A DNA stretch of 64,000 nt from Alphaproteobacteria bacterium (GTDB lineage: Bacteria; Pseudomonadota; Alphaproteobacteria; Rhizobiales; Xanthobacteraceae). Both the position numbers and the translations under genes were made by a program. Of this stretch, positions 19,225-28,769 are shown in pieces. The DNA lies in contig JAPLPD010000364.1 of assembly GCA_026400395.1 (NCBI GenBank), positions 1 to 64,000 on the forward strand. The letters are read 5' to 3'. Position 1 is the first letter of the stretch; each line of letters opens with the position of its first letter. A model generated the notes under the pieces. The model searched no databases. It saw only the letters and a program-made list of their open reading frames with translations, and was not told the DNA's origin.

Positions 19225-20208
19225 ATGAACAAGACGAAGCGGCTTATCCTCGGCGCGAGCATCGCGCTCGCGGCGGCATTCGGCAACACCATGGCCGGCG
19301 CTCAGAGCTATCCGTCCAAAAACGTCACCGTGATCATCCCATTCGCCGGCGGCAGCGCCAGCGACGTGGTGGCGCGCATCATGCTCGACAGGATGTCGAA
19401 GAGCATGGGCCAGCCGATCATCATCGAGAATCGTCCGGGCGCCGGCGGCAATTCGGGCACCGGAGCAGGCGCGAAGGCCACGCCGGATGGCTATACGCTG
19501 ATCGGCGGCGGCTCTGGCCCGGTCGCGGCGAACGCCGCCCTCTACAAGGTGCTTGGCTACGACCCCGAGAAGGATCTGGAGATGATCGGGCCGTTCGCCG
19601 GCTTCACCATCATCGTGGTGGCCAGCAAGAACCTGCCGGTCAAATCGCTCAAGGAGTTGGTCGAGAACGCCAAGGCCAATCCGGGCCAGCTGAACTATGG
19701 CTCGGTCGGCATCGGCAGTTCGCAGCATCTGGCCGGCGAGTTCTTCTCGCAGATCAACGGCGTGAAGATGACCCACGTGCCCTACCGCAACATCGCGCAA
19801 TACGGTCCCGATCTGATCGCCGGACAGGTGCCGCTCGGCTTTCAGTGGTTTCCGAACGTCGCCGGCCCGATCGGCTCCGGCGGGGCCATCCCCCTGGCGG
19901 TCGCCGGCGACAAACGCATCGCGGCGCTGCCGGACACCCCGACGACTACCGAACTCGGCATGCCGCAATACAAGGAAAAGGGCTGGTTTGCCTTGCTGGC
20001 CCCGGCCGGCACGCCGAAGCCGATCCTGGAAAAGCTCAACGCCGAGATGAAGGCCGCGGTGGAAGACCCCGCTGTCAAGAAGGGCTTCGAGACCGCCGGC
20101 GCCGAGCCGATGTGGATGCCGCTGGACCAAGTGAAGAAGTGGCACCATGATGAGATTGCCAAGTACCGCGACATCATCGCCAAGGCTGGCATCGCGCAGA
20201 TCGAATAG
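19225..20208 (+). CDS. TctC/Bug-family tripartite tricarboxylate transporter substrate-binding protein
   Basis: Signal peptide, YPSKNVTVIIPFAGGSASDVVARI, PIIIENRPGAGGNSGT, ATPDGYTLI. Confidence 0.94.
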   Translation: MNKTKRLILGASIALAAAFGNTMAGAQSYPSKNVTVIIPFAGGSASDVVARIMLDRMSKSMGQPIIIENRPGAGGNSGTGAGAKATPDGYTLIGGGSGPVAANAALYKVLGYDPEKDLEMIGPFAGFTIIVVASKNLPVKSLKELVENAKANPGQLNYGSVGIGSSQHLAGEFFSQINGVKMTHVPYRNIAQYGPDLIAGQVPLGFQWFPNVAGPIGSGGAIPLAVAGDKRIAALPDTPTTTELGMPQYKEKGWFALLAPAGTPKPILEKLNAEMKAAVEDPAVKKGFETAGAEPMWMPLDQVKKWHHDEIAKYRDIIAKAGIAQIE

Positions 20209-20267
20209 GGCATGATCCGGACAGTGCGAAGGTTCTCGGACGAGATCGTGCTCGAATTGGCATTTGC

Positions 20268-21452
20268 TTGAGTGAAGAACGCGTTCTCATAGCTGGCGCT
20301 GGTCCCGTTGGTCTCGTCGCCGCCGCGCATCTGGCGCGCGCCGGCGTGCCGGTGACGGTGTTCGAACAAGGCAGCACGCTCAGCGAAGAATCGCGCGCAT
20401 CCACCTTCCATCCGCCGACGCTCGACATGCTGCACGCGCTGGGAGCAGCGGAGCCGCTTATCAAGCAGGGGTTGGTTTGCCCGACCTTTCAATACCGGAC
20501 CAAAAAGCACGGTCTAGCGGCGGAGTTCGATTTCGCCGCCATCGCCGACGCGACGGGGCATCCCTATCGCGTGCAATGCGAGCAATCGAAACTGACCCGC
20601 ATCCTGTACGAACAGATGCGCGGGCATCCGAATTTCGAGTTGCAATACGACAGCACGGTCAAGGCGGCCAGCCAGACCGGCTCCGGCGTCGCGGTCACGA
20701 TCGAACGCAACGGCAGGAGCGAAAGTCGCAGCGGCCGTTATCTAATCGGCGCGGATGGCGCCAGCAGCGCGGTAAGGCGGTCGCTCGGCATCGAGTTCGA
20801 AGGATTCACCTGGCCGGACCGGCTGCTGGTGATTTCGACACCGTTCGATTTTTTCGAGGTCATCCCCGGTCTGGCCTCGGTCAGCTATGTGGCCGATCCG
20901 GAGCGCTGGTATTTCCTGCTGCAGGTCCCCGGTCTGTGGCGCGCGATGTTCCTGGTGAACGAGGACGCCACTGACGAGCGGGTGCAGACCCAGGAGTTCG
21001 CCCAGATGCTGATGGCCGGTGTGGTCCCGGGCATCGCGAACTACGAGATCGCGCACACGACGCTCTACAAGGTGCATCAGCGCGTGGCCAAGACCTTCAA
21101 GCAGGGCCGCGCGTTCCTGATCGGCGACGCCGCGCATATCAACAATCCGCTCGGCGGCATGGGCATGAACGGCGGCATCCACGACGCGGTCAATCTGGCC
21201 GCGCGACTCGCCAAGGTTTGGCGCGGCGAAGCGGACGACGCCGAACTCGAACGCTTCGACCGGCAGCGCCGGCTCGTCACCCTCGAATACATCCAGAAGT
21301 ATACGATACAGAACAAGAAGAACCTGGAGTCGCCGGGCGACGAATTTCGCGACAGCCTGCGCTCGATCGCTGCCGATCCGGCGCGCACCCACGACTACCT
21401 GTTGCGCGTATCGATGATCACCAGCCTGCACCGCGCCGAGGAATTGGGCTAA
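20268..21452 (+). CDS. FAD-dependent aromatic monooxygenase (class A flavoprotein hydroxylase)
   Basis: GAGPVGLVAAAHLARAGVPVTVFEQ, YLIGADGASSAVRRSLG, RAFLIGDAAHINNPLGGMGMNGGIHDAVNL; TTG start. Confidence 0.9.
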   Translation: MSEERVLIAGAGPVGLVAAAHLARAGVPVTVFEQGSTLSEESRASTFHPPTLDMLHALGAAEPLIKQGLVCPTFQYRTKKHGLAAEFDFAAIADATGHPYRVQCEQSKLTRILYEQMRGHPNFELQYDSTVKAASQTGSGVAVTIERNGRSESRSGRYLIGADGASSAVRRSLGIEFEGFTWPDRLLVISTPFDFFEVIPGLASVSYVADPERWYFLLQVPGLWRAMFLVNEDATDERVQTQEFAQMLMAGVVPGIANYEIAHTTLYKVHQRVAKTFKQGRAFLIGDAAHINNPLGGMGMNGGIHDAVNLAARLAKVWRGEADDAELERFDRQRRLVTLEYIQKYTIQNKKNLESPGDEFRDSLRSIAADPARTHDYLLRVSMITSLHRAEELG

Positions 21453-21480
21453 GTTTGCCCCACAATGACGGGAGAACACG

Positions 21481-22209
21481 ATGGCCGAGAAACGAGTGGC
21501 GTATCAGGTCAACGGCAGACAGTTCGAAGGCGCCATCGTCTATGACGACAGCGTCAAGACCAAGCGTCCGGCAATCTTCGTGCAGCCCGACTGGAAGGGC
21601 GTCAGCGCCGACACCATCGAGCAGTCGCTTGCCGCGGCCGGCAAGAACTACGTCATGTTGATGGTGGACATGTTCGGCAAGGGCTACGGCGACACCCCCA
21701 AGGCGCCGCCGGAGCTTCGCGCCGGCATGACCGCCGTGCACAAGGACCTGCCGTTCACCATCGCCTGCGGACAAGCCGCCTGCGACGCGCTGCTTGCCGA
21801 AGCCGACAAGCTCGGTCTCGTCGATACCGCCAAGAAGGCCGCCATCGGCTTCTGCGCCGGCGGCGGCTTCGTGCTCGAACAGGCGCGCGCCGGCGCCGAT
21901 TTCAAGGCGGTCGTAGTGTTCCATGTCACCAACCCCAATCCGGTGGCTCCTGGCACCCCGTGCAACATCAAGGGCCGCGTCCTTGCGCTCCATGGCCGCG
22001 CCGATCCGATCACGCCGAAGCCGATGATGGACGCGCTGGAGGACGAACTGACCAAGGCCAAGGTGGATTGGCACATAGTGACGTTCGGTCGTGGGGTGCA
22101 TTCCTTCTGCGATCGCACCATCAACAATCCGCCGGCCTCGCAATACGATGAGAAGCTGTGCCGGACGTCCTACATGCTGATGCACGACTTCTTTGCCGAG
22201 ACGCTGTGA
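21481..22209 (+). CDS. Dienelactone hydrolase family protein
   Basis: GFCAGGGFVLE nucleophile (Cys) elbow, HGRADPITP, RGVHSF. Confidence 0.88.
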   Translation: MAEKRVAYQVNGRQFEGAIVYDDSVKTKRPAIFVQPDWKGVSADTIEQSLAAAGKNYVMLMVDMFGKGYGDTPKAPPELRAGMTAVHKDLPFTIACGQAACDALLAEADKLGLVDTAKKAAIGFCAGGGFVLEQARAGADFKAVVVFHVTNPNPVAPGTPCNIKGRVLALHGRADPITPKPMMDALEDELTKAKVDWHIVTFGRGVHSFCDRTINNPPASQYDEKLCRTSYMLMHDFFAETL

Positions 22210-22240
22210 AAGACGCGGCACTTGGGATAAAATCGACGGC

Positions 22241-23581
22241 ATGACCGAGGATTTCTCGCGCTTCTTCAAACCCGGCTGCGTGCATCGGCAGCTCTATACC
22301 GATCCGGCGATCTTCGAACTGGAGATGGCCCGCATCTTCGGGCAGGCCTGGGTCTATATCGGCCACGAAAGCCAGGTGAAAAAGCCCGGCGACTATTTCG
22401 CCACCCAGATCGGCCGCCACCCGGTGGTGATGGTGCGCGACCCGGAAGGCGGTCTTCGCGTCATCCGCAACCAGTGCGCCCATCGCGGCGCAATGGTGGT
22501 GGCGACCGACAAGGGCAATGCCGACGAATTCACCTGCTGCTACCACGGCTGGACCTACCACCTCGACGGCAGGCTCAAGGCCGTGCCGCTCAACCACGGC
22601 TATCCGCGCGACTTCAAGGTCGGCGATCCGAGCATGTCGATGCAGTCGGTCGCGCGGGTGAAGAGCTATCGCGGCTTCATTTTCGCCAGCGAAGCGGCTG
22701 ACGGCCCGGACCTCGAAGAATCGCTTGGCCACATGACGACGTCACTCGACGACATGATCGACCGCGCCCCCGACGGCGAGATCGAAGCGGCTGGCGGCGT
22801 GTTCAAGCATGCCTATGACGGCAACTGGAAGGTCTACTTCGAGAACCTGTGCGACGCGGCGCACCCGCTGTTCGCGCACCGCTCCTCGATCGAGGCATCG
22901 CAGGCGCAGTCCGACGACGTACACTCGGATGGCTCGGGCGAAATCGCCATCCGCCAGATGCGCCAGAACGGCGCGCCCTACTCGTTCTGGGAATCCCAGG
23001 TCGGCATCTGGACCTACCCGAGCGGCCACAGCTATCTCGGCGACTACCACGACGATTCCAAACTGGTGGCCGCGATGAAAGACTCGGCGTTCCGCGACTA
23101 CCTCACCGCGCTGGAAAAAAAGAAGGGTAAGAAGGAAGCTCAGCGCATTCTCGAGGTGCGGCGCTGGAACTCCAACATCTATCCAAACGTGTCGCTGATG
23201 AGCCAGTTCCAGCAGCTTCGCGTGGTGCATCCGATCTCGGTGAACCGCACCGTCGTGCACACCTACAACTTCCGCATGAAGGGCGCGCCGGAACAGATGT
23301 TCCGCAACACCATCGCGTTCGCCAACATCGTCAACGGCACCGGCTCGCTGGTGCTGACCGACGACCTGGAGATCTACAACCGCATCGACATGGGACTGTC
23401 GAGCTACGGCGCCGAATGGCTGCAGATCGGACGCGGCTATCAGAGCGACATCCCCGACGCCCACGGAGGCCGCAAAGGCATCAATTCGACCAGCGAGGTC
23501 TACATCCGCAACATGCTCGACGCCTGGCAGGGCTACATGAGCAACGGCCGGTCGGCCCCAGCCGCCCGCGCGGCGTCCTAA
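22241..23581 (+). CDS. Rieske aromatic ring-hydroxylating dioxygenase, alpha subunit
   Basis: Rieske CAHRG...CCYHGWTY; mononuclear-iron motif NLCDAAHPLFAH (DxxHxxxxH). Confidence 0.96.
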   Translation: MTEDFSRFFKPGCVHRQLYTDPAIFELEMARIFGQAWVYIGHESQVKKPGDYFATQIGRHPVVMVRDPEGGLRVIRNQCAHRGAMVVATDKGNADEFTCCYHGWTYHLDGRLKAVPLNHGYPRDFKVGDPSMSMQSVARVKSYRGFIFASEAADGPDLEESLGHMTTSLDDMIDRAPDGEIEAAGGVFKHAYDGNWKVYFENLCDAAHPLFAHRSSIEASQAQSDDVHSDGSGEIAIRQMRQNGAPYSFWESQVGIWTYPSGHSYLGDYHDDSKLVAAMKDSAFRDYLTALEKKKGKKEAQRILEVRRWNSNIYPNVSLMSQFQQLRVVHPISVNRTVVHTYNFRMKGAPEQMFRNTIAFANIVNGTGSLVLTDDLEIYNRIDMGLSSYGAEWLQIGRGYQSDIPDAHGGRKGINSTSEVYIRNMLDAWQGYMSNGRSAPAARAAS

Positions 23582-23586
23582 CGCCG

Positions 23587-24150
23587 ATGGCCCGCAAGCA
23601 AAAGCCACGCGCCAAGATTTCGGCACCGAGCCGCCGCCGTGTCGCGCCGCCGCGGGCGCGGGCGCAGCGCGCGGGGACGGCGCTCGATCTGCACCGCTGC
23701 GCGCAGTTTCTCGAACACGAGGCGCGGCTGCTCGATGAATCGAAATTCGACGACTGGCTCAAGCTGTTCACCGCCGACGCCTGGTATTGGGTGCCGAGCG
23801 AGCCCGACCAGGCCGATCCGCATGAAACGGTGTCGCTGATCTACGACGACCGGCGGTTGCTGGAGACGCGGGTGCGCAGGCTCGCGAGCCCGCGCATGTA
23901 TTCTCAGGAGCCGCGTTCGCGCACCAGCCGCGTCGTCGCCAACGCCACCATCGAGGACGTCGAAGGCCGCGCCGCCACAGTGCGTTCGAAGTTCCTGATG
24001 ATCGAGTATCGGCGCGAGCAGCAGCGGCTGTTTACCGGCACCTCATGGCACCGCCTCGTGCTGATTGACGGCGCCATCAAAATTGCATGGAAGCGCGTCG
24101 ATCTGGTCAATTGCGATGCGCCATTGGACGGCATCACGCAGCCGTTTTAG
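23587..24150 (+). CDS. Aromatic ring-hydroxylating dioxygenase, beta subunit
   Basis: Directly downstream of alpha; LDEsKFDDWLKLFTADAWYWVP, ETRVRRLASPRMYSQEPRSRTSRVVAN typical of the beta subunit. Confidence 0.93.
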   Translation: MARKQKPRAKISAPSRRRVAPPRARAQRAGTALDLHRCAQFLEHEARLLDESKFDDWLKLFTADAWYWVPSEPDQADPHETVSLIYDDRRLLETRVRRLASPRMYSQEPRSRTSRVVANATIEDVEGRAATVRSKFLMIEYRREQQRLFTGTSWHRLVLIDGAIKIAWKRVDLVNCDAPLDGITQPF

Positions 24151-24215
24151 CTGCAAACACACGCCTCTCCGCGTCATTGCCGGCTTGACGCTGCGCGTGT
24201 CGCACGCCCGAAAGA

Positions 24216-25358
24216 CTACGTCCCCGTCGGTACATGCAGCGCCGTCCTGGTGCGCTGGCGCACCAGCCAATTAGACCTGCCCGCCAATGCCAACGCCTTG
24301 GTGCGGATGGCTGACGGCCAGGTGGCCGGCCAACCGAGCATCAGCGAGATGCGTTGGGTGTGGTCGGTGATGGCTCGCTCGTTCTGCTCCCAGGTGGCGA
24401 GGGCCGCAGCCGTATCGGGATCGCGGTCGAGATAGACCGCGAGCGACAGCGCGTTCATCATGGCGCAGCCGCCGCCCTGCCCGATGTTCGGCGGCATCGC
24501 ATTTGCAGCATCGCCAATCACCGCGACCTTCCCCGCCGACCAGCGCTTTAGCTTGATGTATTCGAAGCGGTCGTAGCGGCCGGCGGCCCGGATGCGGCCG
24601 ATCAGCGGCACCAGATGCGGAAACCAGCTTTTCCAGACTTCGCGGTTGACCGGGATTTCCTTCGCCGCCTCGTCGCTGTCGAGCATGACCAGCGCGATAT
24701 AGACCTCGGTCTCGCTGCACGGCGTGTAAAGCACGCGCCGGCTGCCCGACCAGTATTCGATCGTGGTGGCGCCGTCCTGCTGCTCGTCGATCTCTTCCGG
24801 CGTCTTGTCGATGAGAAGCCGCGTGCAACCGTCCACCAGATACTTGCGCGTGGCGACCAGCTCGAGCCCGTCGCGAAGCTTCGAGTTGGCGCCGTCGGCC
24901 GCGACCACCAGATCCGCCTTGATCGTCTGGCCGTTGGCGAGCGTTAGTTCACCATCCGGCGTGACCGACACCGCTTCGGAGTTGAGGACGATCTCGGCGC
25001 CGGACAGGGTCGCTGACTCGGCCAGCGCGTTGATCACGGTCTGGCGTACGATGGAAAACACCCGGCTGCCCTGCCAGCGATGCACCGAGACCGCACGGTT
25101 CTGATCGTCGCGGACCTCGCGGGTGTGGGCGAACGGCGCGCCGTGAGTCGCGGCCGCATAGGCGCCGACCGCTTCGAGTACGCGCATGCCGTTTTCATAG
25201 ATGTAAATACCCGCCCCGGTCGTGCGCAGCCGGTCGGCGCGCTCGTGGACGCGCACGCTCCAGCCACGCTGAGCCAGCGCACAGGCCGCAGTCAGCCCGG
25301 CAAACCCGGCTCCGACAATTTCCGCGTGACGTCGTACCATGCCTCCATGTACCGGCAT
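24216..25358 (-). CDS. FAD-dependent monooxygenase (salicylate hydroxylase-like)
   Basis: EIVGAGFAGLTAACALAQRGWSVRVHERA, VVAADGANSKLRDGL, AVIGDAANAMPPNIGQGGGCAMMNAL. Confidence 0.9.
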   Translation of the reverse strand: MPVHGGMVRRHAEIVGAGFAGLTAACALAQRGWSVRVHERADRLRTTGAGIYIYENGMRVLEAVGAYAAATHGAPFAHTREVRDDQNRAVSVHRWQGSRVFSIVRQTVINALAESATLSGAEIVLNSEAVSVTPDGELTLANGQTIKADLVVAADGANSKLRDGLELVATRKYLVDGCTRLLIDKTPEEIDEQQDGATTIEYWSGSRRVLYTPCSETEVYIALVMLDSDEAAKEIPVNREVWKSWFPHLVPLIGRIRAAGRYDRFEYIKLKRWSAGKVAVIGDAANAMPPNIGQGGGCAMMNALSLAVYLDRDPDTAAALATWEQNERAITDHTQRISLMLGWPATWPSAIRTKALALAGRSNWLVRQRTRTALHVPTGT

Positions 25359-25434
25359 CGCAGCATGAAGGGTAGCCCTTACCGCGAAGCCGGAGTTATG
25401 ATGCGGTCAACAGGGCCCCCTCCAGGAGAGCACC

Positions 25435-25854
25435 ATGGCCCGTCTGCGCCACATCGCCGTCGTCGTAAAGGACCTCGACAAGGCGGTCGATTTCTATTCC
25501 AAGGTTTTTGAATTCAGGAAAATCGGCCGCGAGGATCTGGAGATCGGGTCGGCGATCTACATGAGCGACGGCGTCATCAACATGGCGCTGCTCAACTTCT
25601 CCGGCAAAGGCGGCGAACAGGCATCCGACCTCAAGGAAGGTTCGACCTTCGTCGGCGCCCACCATTTCGGCATCCAGGTCGACGATCTGGCGGAGACGCA
25701 AAAACGCATTGAGGCGAACGGCGGCAAGTTCTTCTTCGACCTGGGCGACGAACGCACAGGCAACTTCGAGCGAAAATTCAAGGACCCGGACGGCGTGATC
25801 TTCGACGTCTCGAAGCATGGCTGGCAGGGCACCGACAGCTACAGCAAGAAGTAG
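25435..25854 (+). CDS. VOC/glyoxalase family protein
   Basis: LRHIAVVVKDLDKAVDFYSKVFEF, HHFGIQVDDL, FKDPDGVIFDV. Confidence 0.9.
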   Translation: MARLRHIAVVVKDLDKAVDFYSKVFEFRKIGREDLEIGSAIYMSDGVINMALLNFSGKGGEQASDLKEGSTFVGAHHFGIQVDDLAETQKRIEANGGKFFFDLGDERTGNFERKFKDPDGVIFDVSKHGWQGTDSYSKK

Positions 25855-25890
25855 CTGCAAAGAACCAGCCGCGCTGGCCGCCCCTCGTCT

Positions 25891-25967
25891 GTCATTGCCG
25901 GGCTTGCCCCGGCAATCCATCTTCTGTCGCGAGCATGATGGATGCCCGGGTCAAGCCCGGGCATGAC
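25891..25967. repeat. REP-like intergenic inverted repeat (variant B)
   Basis: GTCATTGCCGGGCTTGCCCCGGCAATCCATC...GATGCCCGGGTCAAGCCCGGGCATGAC between convergent genes; resembles 39172..39246. Confidence 0.85.
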
Positions 25968-26026
25968 GCGGAGTGTTTGTTCAGCGCTGCGCGCCAATCG
26001 AGCGGGCGCTTAGCTCTTGTTGCCCA

Positions 26027-26356
26027 CTACTTCTTCTTCCGCGCCGCCGACTTCTTCGCTGTCTTCCTCGTTGCAGCCTTGCGCTTGACCGTCGCATTCT
26101 TCACGGCCTTTTTGGCCTTGGCGCGGCGCTTTACGGCCTTTACCTTCCGCTTTTTATTGGCCGGCCCGACCAGACGGCGGGCGTTGCGGACCGCGGTCAG
26201 CGCCACGCCGGTCACCGCCTTCGCCGCGCTGTTGGCGGCTCCGGCGGCGCTATCGGCCGCGCTGCCCGCGATCGAACGGGCGCCCTGGATGCCGCTCTTG
26301 GCGGCGTCGGTGATCGCATCCTGGGTGGTGGAGATAATGCCTGCGTTCTTGGCCAT
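26027..26356 (-). CDS. Small Ala/Ser-rich protein with histone H1-like Lys-rich C-terminal tail
   Basis: MAKNAGIISTTQDAITDAAKSGIQGARSIAGSAADSAAGAANSAAK...KKRKVKAVKRRAKAKKAVKNATVKRKAATRKTAKKSAARKKK. Confidence 0.8.
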   Translation of the reverse strand: MAKNAGIISTTQDAITDAAKSGIQGARSIAGSAADSAAGAANSAAKAVTGVALTAVRNARRLVGPANKKRKVKAVKRRAKAKKAVKNATVKRKAATRKTAKKSAARKKK

Positions 26357-26587
26357 TTTCGGTAAGCCCCTGTGTTCAATCAATCTCTGAGCGCGCGTTC
26401 GCACGCCGGATACAATCGCGAAAGTTCCATTTGGTTCCCCAGCGCCTTCGGAGGCACCCGCGCGGCAAGGCTGCGAGTGGCGGCGACTGGCCGGTTCTGG
26501 TATTGCCGCCCGTGCCAATAGCGAGGCGTGCTCCCGTCGAGCGATTCGCGCCATGCGCTGGTTTCGCTCTCAACCCCCGGATGCTGA

Positions 26588-27748
26588 ATGCGAATCGTTG
26601 AAATCCGCGAACGAACGGCGCCGATCGCCTCTTCGATCGCCAACGCATACATCGACTTTTCGAAGATGACGCTGTCGCTGGTGGCGGTGGTCACGGACGT
26701 CAAACGCGACGGCCGCACTGTCGTCGGCTACGGCTTCAACTCCAACGGCCGCTACGGCCAGGGCGGGTTGATCCGCGAACGCTTCGCGCCGCGCGTGCTT
26801 GAGGCCGAGCCGAAGGCGCTGCTGAACGATGCCGGCGATAACCTCGACCCGGACCGCATCTGGGCCGCCTTGATGAAGAACGAGAAGCCCGGCGGTCACG
26901 GTGAGCGTTCGGTCGCGGTCGGCACCATCGACATGGCGGTGTGGGACGCGGTGGCGAAGATCGCCGGCAAGCCGCTGTTTCGTCTGCTGGCCGAACGGCA
27001 CCGAAGGGAGGCCAATCCGCGCGTGTTCGTCTACGCGGCGGGCGGCTACTACTACCCCGGCAAGGGCGTGGAGCAGTTGCGCGCCGAAATGCGGAGCTAT
27101 CTCGACCGCGGCTACACCGTGGTGAAGATGAAGATCGGCAACAGCCTCGACGAGGATCGACCGCGCATCGAAGCCGTACTGAAAGAGTTGGACGGCAAGG
27201 CGCGGCTCGCGGTGGACGCCAACGGGCGGCTGTCGCTCGAAGAGGCCATCGGTTACGCCAAGATGCTCCGCGACTATCCGCTGTTCTGGTACGAGGAGGC
27301 CGGCGATCCGCTCGACTTCACGCTGCAGGCGGCGCTGGCCGAGTTTTATCCGGGACCGATGGCGACCGGCGAAAACCTGTTCAGCCACCAGGATGCGCGC
27401 AATCTGCTGCGCTACGGCGGCATGCGTCCGGACCGTGACTGGCTGCAGTTCGACTGCGCGCTGTCGTATGGCCTGTGTGAATACCAGCGCACGCTGGCGG
27501 CCCTCGATGTGGCCGGTTGGTCGCGCAGCCGCTGCATCCCGCACGGTGGTCATCAAATGTCGCTCAACATCGCCGCGGGCCTGGGCCTGGGCGGCAACGA
27601 GAGCTATCCGGATCTTTTTCAGCCGTATGGCGGATTTCCCGACAGCGTGCGGGTTTCGGACAGCCATATCGTCATGCCGGAGTTGCCCGGCATCGGCTTC
27701 GAGGGCAAATCCGATCTGATCAAGGTGATGCGGGAACTGGCGAAATAA
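26588..27748 (+). CDS. Enolase-superfamily (mandelate racemase/muconate lactonizing) protein, D-tartrate dehydratase-like
   Basis: GTIDMAVWDAVAKIAGKPLF, YTVVKMKIG, LAVDANGR, WYEEAGDPLDF, MATGENLFS, IPHGGHQMSLNIAAGLGLGGNESYP. Confidence 0.85.
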   Translation: MRIVEIRERTAPIASSIANAYIDFSKMTLSLVAVVTDVKRDGRTVVGYGFNSNGRYGQGGLIRERFAPRVLEAEPKALLNDAGDNLDPDRIWAALMKNEKPGGHGERSVAVGTIDMAVWDAVAKIAGKPLFRLLAERHRREANPRVFVYAAGGYYYPGKGVEQLRAEMRSYLDRGYTVVKMKIGNSLDEDRPRIEAVLKELDGKARLAVDANGRLSLEEAIGYAKMLRDYPLFWYEEAGDPLDFTLQAALAEFYPGPMATGENLFSHQDARNLLRYGGMRPDRDWLQFDCALSYGLCEYQRTLAALDVAGWSRSRCIPHGGHQMSLNIAAGLGLGGNESYPDLFQPYGGFPDSVRVSDSHIVMPELPGIGFEGKSDLIKVMRELAK

Positions 27749-27764
27749 TTGTTAGCCCGCGCCG

Positions 27765-28769
27765 TTACGTCACGAACTCGTTCGTATAAAGCTCGTTCAC
27801 CGGCGTGGCCTTCTGGATGAAGCCCTTGGACAGATAGAAGTCCTGCAGCTTGGTGAGCCGGTCCACATCCATCGCGCCGAGCGTCGACTGCCCCGGATAC
27901 ACGTCCTTCGCATACATGTTGAAGGCGTATTCGACGCCCTTCTCCTTGCCCTTCCAGTCCGGCACGAACGAGACGAACTCGCCCGCGGCCTTCACCGGGT
28001 CATCCATGATGTCCTTCATGCCGCGCAGCGCCGCCTTCACGAACCGGCGGACCATGTCGGGCTTCTGCTTGATGATATCGTCGGAGGCGGCGATCGCTTG
28101 CGCCATATGCGGGAAGAACGTCTCGGTCGGGATGATTTTCACCTTCACGCCCGCCGCCATCACTGGCGGAATCCAGTCCGGCACGCCGGCCATGCCCTGA
28201 GACTTACCCTCGGCGACAAACTGCCAGACGCCGGTCGGGCCGACCTGCTGCACGTTGACTTCATCCTGCTTGAGACCCGCCGACGCCATCAGGCCGAGCA
28301 GCGCGTAGAACGTGGTGTCCTGATAGGACATCACCGTGATGGTCTTGCCCTTGAGGTCGGCCGGCTTCTCGATGCCGCTATCCTCGCGCACCACCAGTTG
28401 CATGAAGCCCTTGCCGCCGAACACGCAGACGATCTTCACCGGCACGCCATTGCCGCGCACCATGATCGGGCCGTCTGCGACGATGCCACCGAGCGGCGCG
28501 TTGCCCGCCCCCACCTGCTTCGCCACATCGACGCCGCCGCGGCCGACCTGGAACTCGACCTCAAAGCCCGCATCCTTGAAGTAGCCCTTGCCTTGCGCGA
28601 GGCGGATCGGGCCGAACGCCGGCAGCACCGGCGGCGCCGGAAAGAGATAAGTGATCTTCTCCAGCGACTGGGCATTGGCGGGCAGCGTCAGCGTGCCGCC
28701 CGCAAACAGCGAGCCCGCGCCGAGCATAGCGCCCGTCGTCACGAATTGGCGGCGTGAAATGGCGGTCAT
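27765..28769 (-). CDS. ABC transporter substrate-binding protein (SsuA/NMT1/THI5-like)
   Basis: RRQFVTTGAMLGAGSLFAGGTLTLPANAQ Tat-like leader; FEVEFQVGRGGVDVAKQV; KGKTITVMSYQDTT. Confidence 0.88.
   Translation of the reverse strand: MTAISRRQFVTTGAMLGAGSLFAGGTLTLPANAQSLEKITYLFPAPPVLPAFGPIRLAQGKGYFKDAGFEVEFQVGRGGVDVAKQVGAGNAPLGGIVADGPIMVRGNGVPVKIVCVFGGKGFMQLVVREDSGIEKPADLKGKTITVMSYQDTTFYALLGLMASAGLKQDEVNVQQVGPTGVWQFVAEGKSQGMAGVPDWIPPVMAAGVKVKIIPTETFFPHMAQAIAASDDIIKQKPDMVRRFVKAALRGMKDIMDDPVKAAGEFVSFVPDWKGKEKGVEYAFNMYAKDVYPGQSTLGAMDVDRLTKLQDFYLSKGFIQKATPVNELYTNEFVT

Noticed and set aside
25891-25967. Rho-independent terminators at REP elements
   Set aside because: The inverted repeats lack a clear trailing T-tract and recur as family members, so they were called REP-like repeats rather than terminators.
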